Shown here one piece after another: positions 22,090 through 32,579 of a stretch of DNA of 64,000 bases. The notes under the pieces are model-generated. The model had not been told where the DNA came from. It saw nothing but the letters and a program-made list of their open reading frames with translations, and did no database searches. The translations under genes were made by a program, and so were the position numbers. The stretch's first letter is position 1; each line of letters opens with the position of its first letter. Source of the stretch: Sitta carolinensis (Eukaryota > Chordata > Aves > Passeriformes > Sittidae); the NCBI GenBank assembly GCA_032173965.1, contig CM063294.1, positions 7,920,452 to 7,984,451 on the forward strand, written 5' to 3'.

Positions 22090-22670
22090 TAGGGAGCTGC
22101 TCCTTGCCGTGGCTGCTGCAGATGTTGGGTCTGGCTAAGGTAATCCCAGTGCTGTGGTGTCTGACAGAGGTCAGGAGGTAATATCTGCTTTATTCAGTAT
22201 TCCCCAGCAGTGGACATTCCCCCCATTATTGGCTGAGGATCAGCCTGGGAAATGAGAAAAAGAAATATGAAGTGTTTAAAATGGCAGTGGGAAATGAAGT
22301 TTCAAATGTCTGCCCAGCTGAAGGTTGCAGTGAGAGCATGCTGGGGGGATTTGGTGCCTTCTGGAATTATTTTTTTGCAGTAAATTTGGTGTTTCTGGAG
22401 GGGTTGGGGTGCTCAGGTTGCTCAGCCCTTGCTCCTTCATCCCACTCCTCTCCCATCACCTTCGTGATTGTGGCCAAAACATTTGGCATCTCCTGCTGGT
22501 TTGGCTTCAGGGGTTTAAATAATAATTAGATGGTAACTTTTCTCCAAAGCAAGGCAAAATAGTTGTGATGGGCCAGAAGTGTCAGAGCCCCTGAAAGCTT
22601 CTCCCTTTAACCTTGATGGGGCAGCAGGAAATCCCCCCCCGAGGTGTCACATGGGCAGCACTCAGGAGGA
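22090..22670. other. intronic sequence, no gene seen
   Basis: No repeat family or gene recognised. Confidence 0.5.
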
Positions 22671-22672
22671 AT

Positions 22673-22966
22673 TTCAGTATTTTTAAATATCCCACAACCT
22701 CCTTTAATAAATACTCAGGCCAATAATTTTGAATTATTTGCTCTGAGTGTGTTACAGACAGCTTGACCTCTGGAAAATCCTAATTTTGAAGAATTTTCTT
22801 GCACCTAGAGCTGGGAGTATTTCAGTATTTTTAAATAACCCACAGCCTCCTTCAATAAATACTCAGGCTGATAATATTGAATCATTCACTGAGTATGTTA
22901 CAGACAGCTTGACCTCTGGAAAATCCTAATTTCAAAGAATTTTCTTGCACCTAGAGCTGGGAGCTG
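22673..22966 (+). repeat. tandem duplication, about 145-bp unit
   Basis: cagtatttttaaatatccca near 22675 recurs as cagtatttttaaataaccca near 22823. Both copies end in tttcttgcacctagagctgggag and share cagacagcttgacctctgg. Confidence 0.92.
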
Positions 22967-22969
22967 CTT

Positions 22970-23755
22970 TTTGCTGACAGTTAGCACTGAGAAAGTCACC
23001 ACTGAGAAAAAAACTTCCCTTTTTTGCTGAGCCACATCTGAGCCCAGCCCAGAGCAAGTAATGTTTGGTTTGTAGCTTTATTGCAAAGAAAACCTGCAGC
23101 AAAATGAACTCTGCCTTTCCATCCCTGTTTGGACTCCTTGAAACTGCACAGGGACAATGAAACCTCCGAGGTGCTTTTAATAATTCCTGAGTGCTCCAGG
23201 AAGGGTTTTTTAGAAGGTCACAGCTACAGCAAAGCCTTGAGTTTTTCACTTTGCTGGGCTCTGCTCCCTGCACATTTGGGACTTGAGGCAGCACCAACAT
23301 TCAATCTGCCACTTTTATGCTTAATCAATCATTTTTCCTGTGTTTTTTTTTTTTTTTTTAAAGAAATAAGGGCACTGTGAAGGAACAGCACCGTGGAGGT
23401 GAGGAGCAAACAAAGCAACTGTGCTGCCTCAGATCTTCCTGTGACCTCCTTTAATCCCCTCCACCCCCACAGCCTGAGCCAGCCTGGGGTTGCAGTTTTA
23501 TTTTCGGATGTGGGATCCTGTCAGGGCTGCCTGACCTCCCTGGAGCCTTTCACATTTTTGCTGGTCATCCTTGGAGACTGAGCATGCAAATGAGTGACTT
23601 CCAGGCTCATTAGCAGGGCTTGGAATGTCAGCACAGGGATCCAGGGAGTTGGGGAGCAGGCAAGAACAAAGGTGCAGGGCAAACCTTTGTCTGGGTCATT
23701 CTGTGCTGGTGATGCCTGGAGAGGCTGCTTGGGACAGAGGGTGGGCAGAGTTAGG
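22970..23755. other. intronic sequence, no gene seen
   Basis: A T-run lies at 23343-23359. Nothing else recognised. Confidence 0.5.
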
Positions 23756-23759
23756 GGAA

Positions 23760-24200
23760 TAAAGCAGGGATTTCTTAAAGCAGGGATTTATTAAAGCAGG
23801 GATTTATTCAAAGTTCTTCACAGGATGCACCTTGGGCAGCACAAGAGCCCGGCCAGGGCTCCACCCGAGGTGGATCCTGCTCAGGAGTTTTCCCCCTTGG
23901 CTCAGTTCTGCTCCATTTCCACGCTGGGGTTCATTGTCCAGTGCCAGCCCCAGGGGATGCAGTCTCACCCTCCCACATTCTCTCCTCAATTCCTGATTTT
24001 TGGGCACTTCTTGGGCTGAAGCTGCAGCGGTGCCCTGGGTTGTGGGGCTGGTTGAGGATTGTTCTGTGTGCTGAGCTGGGAGCACAGCACTGGCACTGCA
24101 CAGGGAGGGCAGAGCCACACACAGTTTATATGAAGTACACAGAGTTACTAATGCAGTACAGAGTCTGGAAATATGAAAGCTCAAACTTCAGGCATCACTT
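23760..24200 (-). mobile_element. LTR-like element (probable endogenous retrovirus solo LTR), copy 2
   Basis: The left edge carries three copies of aagcagggattt(a/c)tt. Two of these give AATAAATCCCTGCTT on the minus strand, the same motif as at 2723. The body aligns with 2723-3260 in the same orientation (tctgctccat, ggggttcattg, ttcttgggctgaag). No internal retroviral gene is present. The right boundary is uncertain. Confidence 0.5.
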
Positions 24201-24204
24201 GCCT

Positions 24205-24600
24205 TCTCTCCCCTGTTGCACACAGGTAGGTGATGGGGGAAGAGTTGTTCAGTTTGAGTTTTCCACCTCTTGTTCTCCTGGCAGACAGCTGGAGATCACC
24301 CCACACTCCAGCAAAGCCAACCTTTGTTTGGTGTTCAGTCTGAGGAGTTGTCACTGCTTTACCTGGACCTTTACCAAGTGCTCTTATCAGCCCAAATTTC
24401 TTTCCTGGAGCTCGGATTAAACTCTTTGAAATCTCATTTTGAGCAGGCACTGGTGGGCAGGGGATTGTTGGAGGCTGAACTCCCTGCCTGGAGCACACAG
24501 GAGGTGGAGCTGCTCGAGTTCTGTGGTCACCAGTGGCTGATTGAACATCCCAACAAGTCATGGTCAGACTGTGCTTCCTCTCTCTCTCTCCAATTCCCTG
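24205..24600. other. intronic sequence, no gene seen
   Basis: No repeat or gene recognised. Open frames here are continuations of frames kept open by the adjacent 64-bp array. Confidence 0.45.
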
Positions 24601-25215
24601 GAATGAGGTTGGGGCCAGGGTGGGGTTGGGCTGTGCTCCAGGGACAAGAGGAGAGGGAACAGCTTCAGGCTGGGCAGGGCAGGGGCACAGCAGCAGGAAT
24701 TTCCCCATGGAAAGGGTGCTCAGGCCCTGGAACTGCCCAGGGAGGGTTGGACAGCAGCAGGAATTCCTGCATGGAAAGGGTGCTCAGGCACTGGAGCTGC
24801 CCAGGGAGGGTTGGACAGCAGCAGGAATTTCTGCATGGAAAGGGTGCTCAGGCACTGGAGCTGCCCAGGGACGGTTGGATGGACAGCAGCAGGAATTTCT
24901 GCATGGAAAGGGTGCTCAGGCACTGGAACTGCCCAGGGAGGGTTGGATGGACAGCAGCAGGAATTTCTGCATGGAAAGGGTGCCCAGGCACTGGAACTGC
25001 CCAGGGAGGGTTGGACAGCAGCAGGAATTCCTGCATGGAAAGGGTGCTCAGGCACTGGAACTGCCCAGGGAGGGTTGGACAGCAGCAGGAATTCCTGCAT
25101 GGAAAGGGTGCTCAGGTACTGGAACTGCCCAGGGAGGGTTGGATTCCCACCCCTGGAGATGTCCAAGGAATTCCTGGAGGTGGCACTTTGCAGATTTCCA
25201 GGGACAAAATCTGTG
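24600..25215 (+). mobile_element. CR1 LINE fragment with an internal 64-bp VNTR (about 7 units)
   Basis: The 5' CR1 part runs through gacaagaggagagggaacag and cttcaggctgggcagg. The segment agcagcaggaattcctgcat, ggaaagggtgctcaggcact, ggaactgcccagggagggtt is then repeated with a 64-bp period (24706, 24770, 24834); two units carry a 4-bp atgg insertion. After the array the CR1 resumes with cacccctggagatgtccaag and ends near ggcactttgcag. The same fusion of CR1 and VNTR occurs inverted at 60290-60700. Confidence 0.85.
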
Positions 25216-25620
25216 TCTGTGGTTGGCAAGAAAAAGGGAATCTCTCTCTGGCGTATAATGGGAAGTTTCTCATTTTTTGGAAACCCCAAAAAATTTGGTT
25301 TTCTATTTGAACCATGTCAGTTGTGGGATTTGGGCTGCTGAGTGCTCGGGGTTCAATCTGGATTTATGGGAACAGCAAACTAAAAAAATCAATGGTAACC
25401 AAGGCAGTAACAAGTTCTATAAATCTGAGTTCAGCCTCCCCCTGAACAGGTGATAAACACTGCCAGGGTAGCTGTGCAGTGCAGCCTCAGGTGATGAGGA
25501 TATTCTGCTTTCCTTTTCTCCTCCAAAACCCTCCAGCCCCTTGAAGAAGCTCGATAATGCAGAACAGCAAGTGTAGATGAAGAAGGTACACAGAGAAGCT
25601 CTTTTCCCAACCATTTTATT
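25216..25620. other. intronic sequence, no gene seen
   Basis: Nothing recognised. Confidence 0.45.
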
Positions 25621-25920
25621 TTTAAATTTTTATCTAAGAAGCCTGTCTAGACAGGCATCTATTTTCATGACATGCAAAGCAGAGTAGTAGATGAATACTT
25701 CATTAGTAAAATGACTTGTCATCTTTGAACCCTGATGGAATATCTCTTGGAAGCTGTTCCTTCCATGCAATGTTAAATCCAAGTTTTACAGGGATGTGGA
25801 AGTGGCAGTACATATGGTGTTGTTAACGTGACAACTACTGAGCATTAATGCATAATTACTTTATTTATCAAAGCCATTGAAGGAAAGCTGCACAGACTGG
25901 AGGAATCTGAGCTCTGCTAA
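25620..25920. promoter_or_regulatory. candidate intronic enhancer with a palindromic Smad element
   Basis: gcctgtctagacaggc at 25641-25656 is a perfect 16-bp palindrome centred on GTCTAGAC, the classic palindromic Smad-binding element. It lies in a repeat-free, AT-rich island with catgcaaag (octamer-like), attagt, and a later cattaatgcataattac block near 25842. Enhancer function is inference; no conservation data were available. Confidence 0.35.
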
Positions 25921-26370
25921 AGCTGTTTTAGGGCAGGATTAACTTTGTGGAAGTTGCTGGGAAATGTGGAGCTTTCTGGTGTAGGGTTCTTCTGTCCTTT
26001 CTCCATCAGGTGAGAGATTCCAGCTCCTCTGGCAGGGTTGCCACTGCTGCTGTTGGCATTAGTGTGGGTTTTTAAGAGGGATTTGGAGGGGTTTGATTTT
26101 TAAGAGGGATTTTGAGGGGTTTGGTTTTCAGGGCCCTGAGCACTCCTCTCCAAAGCGTCCCAGCACATCAGGGACACTAAGGGATGTGTGTGCTAAAATC
26201 TGAACAGAAGTGGCTCATTTAGCTAGTGCAGAAATTCCTCTTAGTTCAGAAGACTGTGTTAATTATCTCTCACCTTCAGCCTGGTTAATTAGTGCTAATG
26301 AATTAGTGCTGTGATAAAGGCAGAGGATCAGCAAGGCCAGGGATGCACGTGGCACACGGGCAGCAGGCTT
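25920..26370. other. intronic sequence with a short local duplication
   Basis: tttttaagagggatttggagggg is duplicated with minor changes at about 26070-26130. No gene seen. Confidence 0.5.
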
Positions 26371-26374
26371 TTCC

Positions 26375-26535
26375 CAAAAGTTGGGTTGGAAGGGACCTTA
26401 AAGCTCATCCAGACCCACCCCCTGCCACGGGCAGGGGCACCTCCCACTGTCCTGGCTTTTTCCAGCCTGGCCCTGGACAATGCCAGGATGGGGCAGCCAC
26501 AGTTTCTCTGGCCAGCCTGGTCAGTTAGGAACCTG
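26375..26535 (-). mobile_element. CR1 LINE fragment
   Basis: Antisense CR1 3' end: gttgggttggaagggacctt, aaagctcatccagacc, ggcaggggcacctcccactg and ggatggggcagccacag. Confidence 0.85.
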
Positions 26536-26639
26536 CCCCGTGTTAGGGTGAGTTATGCTTCGTTTGAGGCAGGATGGCTTGGATACACCTGAGGATTTGC
26601 TCTTTAAAAGAATTATTTTGGTCTTACAGCATGAGGAAA

Positions 26640-26810
26640 ATCTGATTTTTGTGGAGAGTGGCAGAGCCCTGGAAGAGCTGCCCAGGGAGGAATTCCCTCT
26701 CTGGAGACATCCCAAACCCTCCTGGATGTGTCCCTGTGCCACCTGCTCCAGGGAAGGGTGGGATTGGGAAATCCCTTCCAACCCCAGCCATTCTGGGATT
26801 GCAGGAAAAG
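26640..26810 (+). mobile_element. CR1 LINE fragment (3' end)
   Basis: Sense CR1: agagccctggaagagctgcc, cagggaggaattccctctct and aaatcccttccaaccccagc, ending with cattctgggattgcagg. It lies head to head with the antisense copy at 26375. Confidence 0.8.
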
Positions 26811-28970
26811 CAGCATCCTTGAGGTTGGGAAGGGGGTCAAGGTCTCCTTAATTTTCCCTCTTTCCAATCTCAATTCCTGTGTGGGAATTGTGTTGCCACA
26901 AGTGAGAACGAGCTGGTCCTGCTGCCCAGGCAGCTCCTGGGATCTCCTGCTGCCTCTGGGAGCTGTTCTCCAGCGTGGAATGGAGCCAGACCAATAATGT
27001 TCCCATAATGGAAGAGCTGTTTTTCCATGGATTTGAAATGAGAATTATTAAATGCTTAATGCTCATTATCTGCAAACCCTTCAAGGAGCTGTGGTGGCGA
27101 AGGGAGGGTGGGGATGAGAGCAGAGCAGTCGTGCCCTGCCTGAGGATCCAAACTGCTCCTTTGTCCAGGAGCCTTCTGGCAGTTCAGAGCTGCCTAAATC
27201 CAGGGGGATTTAGTGTGGGAGAAGCAGGGGAAGGCGTTTATATGGGTGGTTTATTAGCAAGTGTTGCCCCCACCCCACTAATTCTCGTAGCTGCTTTATT
27301 TATTGTTCTCTGTGCACGGTGCAAGGCACTGACTGGCACGAGGATTCCCACTCATTTCCCTCTGGAAAATGGGAAAGCCAAGCTGGTGACAGCAGCCTTG
27401 GGCACTTCCAGGGATGATCTGAGCAGTTTCTGTTGGGATTAAGTCAGGAAGAGCTTTTTGGTGTGAGCTCCTCCCCGTTTGGGCTGTCTGCAGGGGAGTG
27501 GAACAAAGCCCTGCGTGTTTGCTCTTGTCCCAGCCCTGCTCCCTCCACCTCTCCCACGTGCCCCTGACATCAGCACTGGGATTTTTATCCTTATAAAATC
27601 TTGTATTTCCCAGCTCAGACCTGGAATCAGCAGCTAATAAAGATGAAGAGATAATTCAGCTTTTCTGCTCTGCTGTAAGACCCAGGGAACCCTTTGTCTG
27701 CCAGCTGAATTTCAGGCATTAGTGATTTTTATTTGGTCCCAAAAATCAATCATGCACAGGTGAAAGCTCTGCTATCCCCAATTTATTCAGCAATCCAGCC
27801 TCAGCTTGGCTTTGGAATGGAGATTTTTCAGTCAGAAAAAGAACCAGCTGTTCCTTGAGCAAATGTGCTGTACACAGAGTCTCCTTAAATCAGCTGAGTC
27901 TCACTGCAATGCCACATTTTGGGGTTTGTTGTCTTAATTTCTCTTCCTGCAGCAAATCTGTCTGGGGAAAAAAAAAAGAGAATGGAAATCTGCTCAGCTC
28001 TTAAGTTTTGGGTGTTTCTGAGCAATGCTCCTCAAAGTTGCTCTAAAACTTGAAGCCACTTTATGAACAAAAAACCAGGAATTTTCTTGCTTTTCCTGAA
28101 GAGAATGGCGTGCAGCTGAAGGAAATGCCAAAATGCCCTTTCAAATGCATTAAAAATTTCATGTTTTCAGCTGAGTGTGGCCGTTTTTGCTGAATAACTC
28201 CTGCGAAGTTGACTTTCCTGTCATTGAGCTCTCTTAAATTGTTGGTTCTGCAGGAGGATAAGTTAATCCAAACTGAACTGCTCAGTATTTCAACCACTCC
28301 TTTTTAGTATTTGCCTTTCCCAACCCAGTGAAATATCCTCATAATCTTCACAAACCAAAGTTTTTGTGGCTGGCAAGGCAATTAACTTCAAAATGTTCCC
28401 CTTCTGCTTGATGATCACATCTGCTTATTTTTCCCCTCTGAAATTCTCAAGCTGTCTCCTACCTGGATGACAACCAACAAAAGCTCTGCCTTGTAGCTCC
28501 TTGCAGAATTCCTCACTCTCCAAGCCCAGTGTTAATTCTGAAATATTAAAATAATCCCATCTGCTGTTGTTTTTTTGCATTGTAGTTCCTTGTCTGCCAC
28601 CCTGCCTGCTGCTTTCCTCCTGGGTTCTGCCCCTTCCAGGGGTTTCTTGGGCTGAGCCAGCAGTGAAAACTCCAATCCTGGAGGTTTTGGCATCTGAGCC
28701 TGCTCTGGTTTGGGGAGGGGAGCAGAGAAATGGGGCTCACTGGCATGTGGGGTGGATTTTCCTGCAGCTCTGAGCCCCTCTGTGCTGCCTTTTCCTCCTC
28801 TGGTTAAAGGAGCTGCATCCTTCCTCAGCTGGAAGGAACAGAAAAAAAACTAAAAAAGATTTCTTTCTCTCGTGTTTTCCACTTTCTCATAAAAACTTGG
28901 TGTTCTTTTAGTGTCCCTTGCAGCTAAATGTGGTTCAAGCTGCTGTGGCCTGCAGGAAGAATCAGAAATG
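26810..28970. other. unique intronic sequence, no gene seen
   Basis: About 2 kb without tandem repeats or a recognisable gene. An A-run lies at 27968-27976. Confidence 0.5.
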
Positions 28971-28974
28971 TGAT

Positions 28975-29450
28975 TTTTCAGTTAGAGCAGCAATGTTGGG
29001 AAGTGTTTTCCAGTTGGGAGATTTGATTTCCTCTGATTTTGAGTTAGAGCAGCAATGTTAGAAAGTGTTTGCCAGTTATGATATTTGATTCCCTGTGATT
29101 TTCTGTTAGATCACCAATCTAAGGAAGTGTTCTCCAATTGGGATTTTTTGATTTTTTCTGATTTTCACAGTAGCAATGTTGGGAAGTGTTCTCCAATTGG
29201 GATTTTTTGATTTTCTCTGATTTTCAGAGCAGCAATGTTAGGAAGTGTTCTCTAAATGGGATTTTTTTATTTCCTCTGATTTTCAGTTAGAACTGCAATG
29301 TTAGGAAGTGTGCTCTAATTGAGATTTTTTGATTTTCTCTGATTTTCAGAGCAGCAATGTTCGGGAGTATTCTCTAATTGGGATTTTTGATTTTCTCTGA
29401 TTTTCAGTTAGAGCAGCAATGTTGGGAAGTGTTTCCAGTTGGGATATTTG
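28975..29450 (+). repeat. about 60-bp tandem repeat, seven or eight diverged copies
   Basis: Each unit has agcagcaatgttgggaagtg, then a ctccaattgggattttttga block and tctgattttcagttaga. Copies differ by small indels, so the array is older than the GC-rich arrays. Confidence 0.9.
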
Positions 29451-31865
29451 GGGAATTGGGACAGGGGACATTTCACCAGCATGATGGAACACTGGGGTTA
29501 CTGGTGAGGTTTGCAATAACCTGTTCTTACATTCTCAGTTTGTTATAAATCATTTCTCAGTCTGGGAAGGGCTGGGGGGTTTTATTGACAGGAGCTTTCT
29601 GCTGCTGTGTCTTTTTCTATTTATTTCTATTTTTTTAGCTGCAGACCTCCAAGATAGCTGCTGTTTGAGAGGATTTGTTTTAATATTGCTTATCTGATGA
29701 TGATTAAGGACTCCAGGGTTTATAGCAGCAGCTTTGACCTCCATGTTAGCTCAGCTGGGCAACCAGAGAAATGATGAAGAAATTCCTCAGCAAGCTCCCC
29801 CATGTTATTTAAAATTAACTCTTTGAAGTGCTCTTCTAAAGCTGATGCATTCTTTTTTAAGAGAAATGGCTTTTGAAGAAATTTTAGCTGCTTTAGCTCC
29901 CTTGAAAGGCTGATGAGGTTTGGATTTTGGCTTGTTTTTAGCAGCAAACTTGTTTGTGTGTCTGGAATTTAATCATGTGCCATTTAGCAAAAAGATGAGG
30001 AGTGACATGAACGTTGTAAAAGCAGAACTGAAGTGTGGGAACTTCAGGTTGGGTCTGTAAATGACAAAAAAGCCATGGAAGGGTTTGGGTCCAACCCAGC
30101 TTTGATAAAAGCTGGTTTGCCCTGAAATTCATTAATGGTAAAACACTGTAATGAGTTGATGTAATCATATCATTTAATTTCCATTTTTGTTTTGTTCTCT
30201 CATAAATCTCAGGGTGCCTTGGTGTTACCTGTACAAACAGAAAGCCTAAAATATTCCTCTTTTGATTGATTTCCTCTGTTCACAAACACAAATTATCCTT
30301 AAAAAAAAAAGGAGGATTTCTATCCAAAAGATTTCCAGCAGAAGATGCTGCTGTTACACTGGGCTGGCTGATACCACATATCCCTGAGTTATCATTTTAT
30401 ATTGTCATTTTGCTGATCAGACAGCAAAGTTTAAGACAACTCAGTGTCAGCACGAAAAAATAAATTCTAAATAAAAACCCCTCTTAGTTTCTAACAAGGA
30501 GCACTTGGCTGTTGTGTGCAGAACAGAGTCAAAGAGGGTTTTAATGTTCTGTAGCTCAAGGACTTGGCTCCTCTTCAGACATTCCCAGCTCCAGCAGGGT
30601 GGGTGATTTGCAAGTGACTGTGCCTCTCTAGGGGCAAAAATCTGGAAATTGGTTCTGCAGGTAAATTCAGACCAGGGGAGAGGGTTGAACCACAGTGGGA
30701 AGGGATTCCTGCTGGGATTTGGGATGCAGCTTCCTCAGTTTCCCAGGCTCTGCTTTCAGCCCTGAATTTTTTTAAATCAGCACAGAAAATGTGCTGCTGC
30801 TTTTCTAGGGTAGTCCTTGAAATCTGTTTTAGAAAGTAAAATGCATTTTAGAAACTGAAATCTGTTTTATAAAGTTACACCGTGGAAAAAACTCAGCCTG
30901 TGTTTGATACTTCAGCATGTGGGAGAATTCCTGAGCACCCAGGTTATCCAGATTATCCCAAGGGATTTTAGGGAAATAAAAATCCCTCCTGACACTCCAG
31001 GGCTTTGAGGACTTTCTGAATTCCTCTCTTCAGAGCAGTGAGAAGTTTTGTAGGTTAGTATTGGTCATTTATTGTGCTGGGGAGTGCTTTACCTGTTAAA
31101 TAAAAAAATTTTTTCCACTTCCTTTCAGGAAATCTTGCCCTGAACAAGTTGGGGAAGGGGCCATTTGAATTTACTTTCTAGTAAAACTCCCATTTGGAGT
31201 TTTCTGCCCAAATTTCCCCTAAATTTGGGTGCTGTGGCAGCCAGAGCTGCCATGAAAACACAAAATCCCTGCTGGCTGTCGTTGCTGTGGGGCCATGGAG
31301 CTGCAGACGGGTGGCCGTGTTTGTTTGGCCTGGCAGTGCTCACCAGAAAACAGGAGGGCCTGGAAAAATGTCAAAAAATCAGCAATTTGGGGATGTTTGA
31401 GAGGTTACAAAATCCTCCTTTCACAGTGCTCTCCTACATTTTCCCAGCTCGGGCTCAGCTGGCTCCTCACCTGTGGCAGACAGGTAGAGAAATTATAAAA
31501 GAAAGGTTTCATAAAATCAGGCCTTGCTCTGCTAAATTCATAGCTGGCTTGTGTCACTTCTGTGTGCAGCTCAGTGGTTTTTGCAAGGTCTCATGTGAAA
31601 ACAGTCTTGGGAATGAGTGTTTGTTAATACAACAAGCTATTCCTGGGTGAAAACCAACTGCATCTGCAATAAATAAGAAATCTGTCTCGTGGGAATCAGG
31701 GAACAAAATATGGAAACCAACCCTGAATAGAGAGATTTGATGGACAAGCAAAACACCTTTTACTAACCAATGAGTGAAGTGCACGCCCTTGGTGAGAGGA
31801 ATGGATAAAAGGGAATACAGGGCTAAAAAGTAAAAGCTTTTCTGCCCTGGAAACTTTTGGTTGTA
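29450..31865. other. unique intronic sequence, no gene seen
   Basis: AT-balanced, no tandem repeat, no recognised mobile element and no supported gene. Positions 31680-31860 may be an unrecognised dispersed repeat. Confidence 0.45.
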
Positions 31866-31879
31866 ATTGTCCCCAACAG

Positions 31880-32250
31880 TGACACTCCTGCAGGGGCACA
31901 GGGGCTGTGCTGGGGCAGGGATCCTGCAGGAAGGGGCACAGGGGGCTGTGCTGGGGCAGGGATCCTGCAGGAAGGGGCAGAGGGGGCTGGTTGCGGGGGC
32001 AGGGAATCCTGCAGGAAGGGGCAGAGGGGGCTGTGCTGGGGCAGGGATCCTGCAGGAAGGGCAGAGGGGGCTGTGCTGGGGCAGGGATCCTGCAGGAAGG
32101 GGCAAGGGGGCTGTGCTGGGGCAGGGATCCTGCAGGAAGGGGCACAGGGGGCTGTGCTGGGGCAGGGATCCTGCAGGAAGGGGCACAGGGGGCTGTGCTG
32201 GGGCAGGGATCCTGCAGGAAGGGGCACAGGGGGCTGTGCGGGCGGTCCTG
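31880..32250 (+). repeat. 41-bp G-rich minisatellite, about nine copies
   Basis: The unit is gctgtgctggggcagggatc, ctgcaggaaggggcacaggg; 31921 to 31962 gives a 41-bp period. Some copies lose one to six bases. It gives GAG/ILQEG-like frames that are not genes. Confidence 0.95.
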
Positions 32251-32575
32251 CAGGGATGCAAGGGAAGGCAGACCCTTGGGGGGGGTCTGGCGGTGTTTTG
32301 GGGCCAAATCCCAGCTTGTAGCCAGGCAGGAATGCTGGGTGCAGCCTGTGCCATGGGCTGATGGAATTTTCTCAGCCATGCAATGAGACTCAGTGGCCCT
32401 GAGCAGAAGCTCTCTCCTGGCTGAGGCTGGGTCCTGGCAGGGCTGAAGCAAACTGCCCAGCTGGATTGAACAGCTGCCAGGAGCAGAGGAGCACCCCACC
32501 CTGGTTCCAGCATGCTGGTAGAACACACACCCCTGGGCACATCTTGCACTGCAACCCAAGACATTTCCAACCACT
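32250..32575. other. intronic sequence between two minisatellites
   Basis: No gene or repeat family recognised. Confidence 0.45.
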
Positions 32576-32579
32576 CCAG

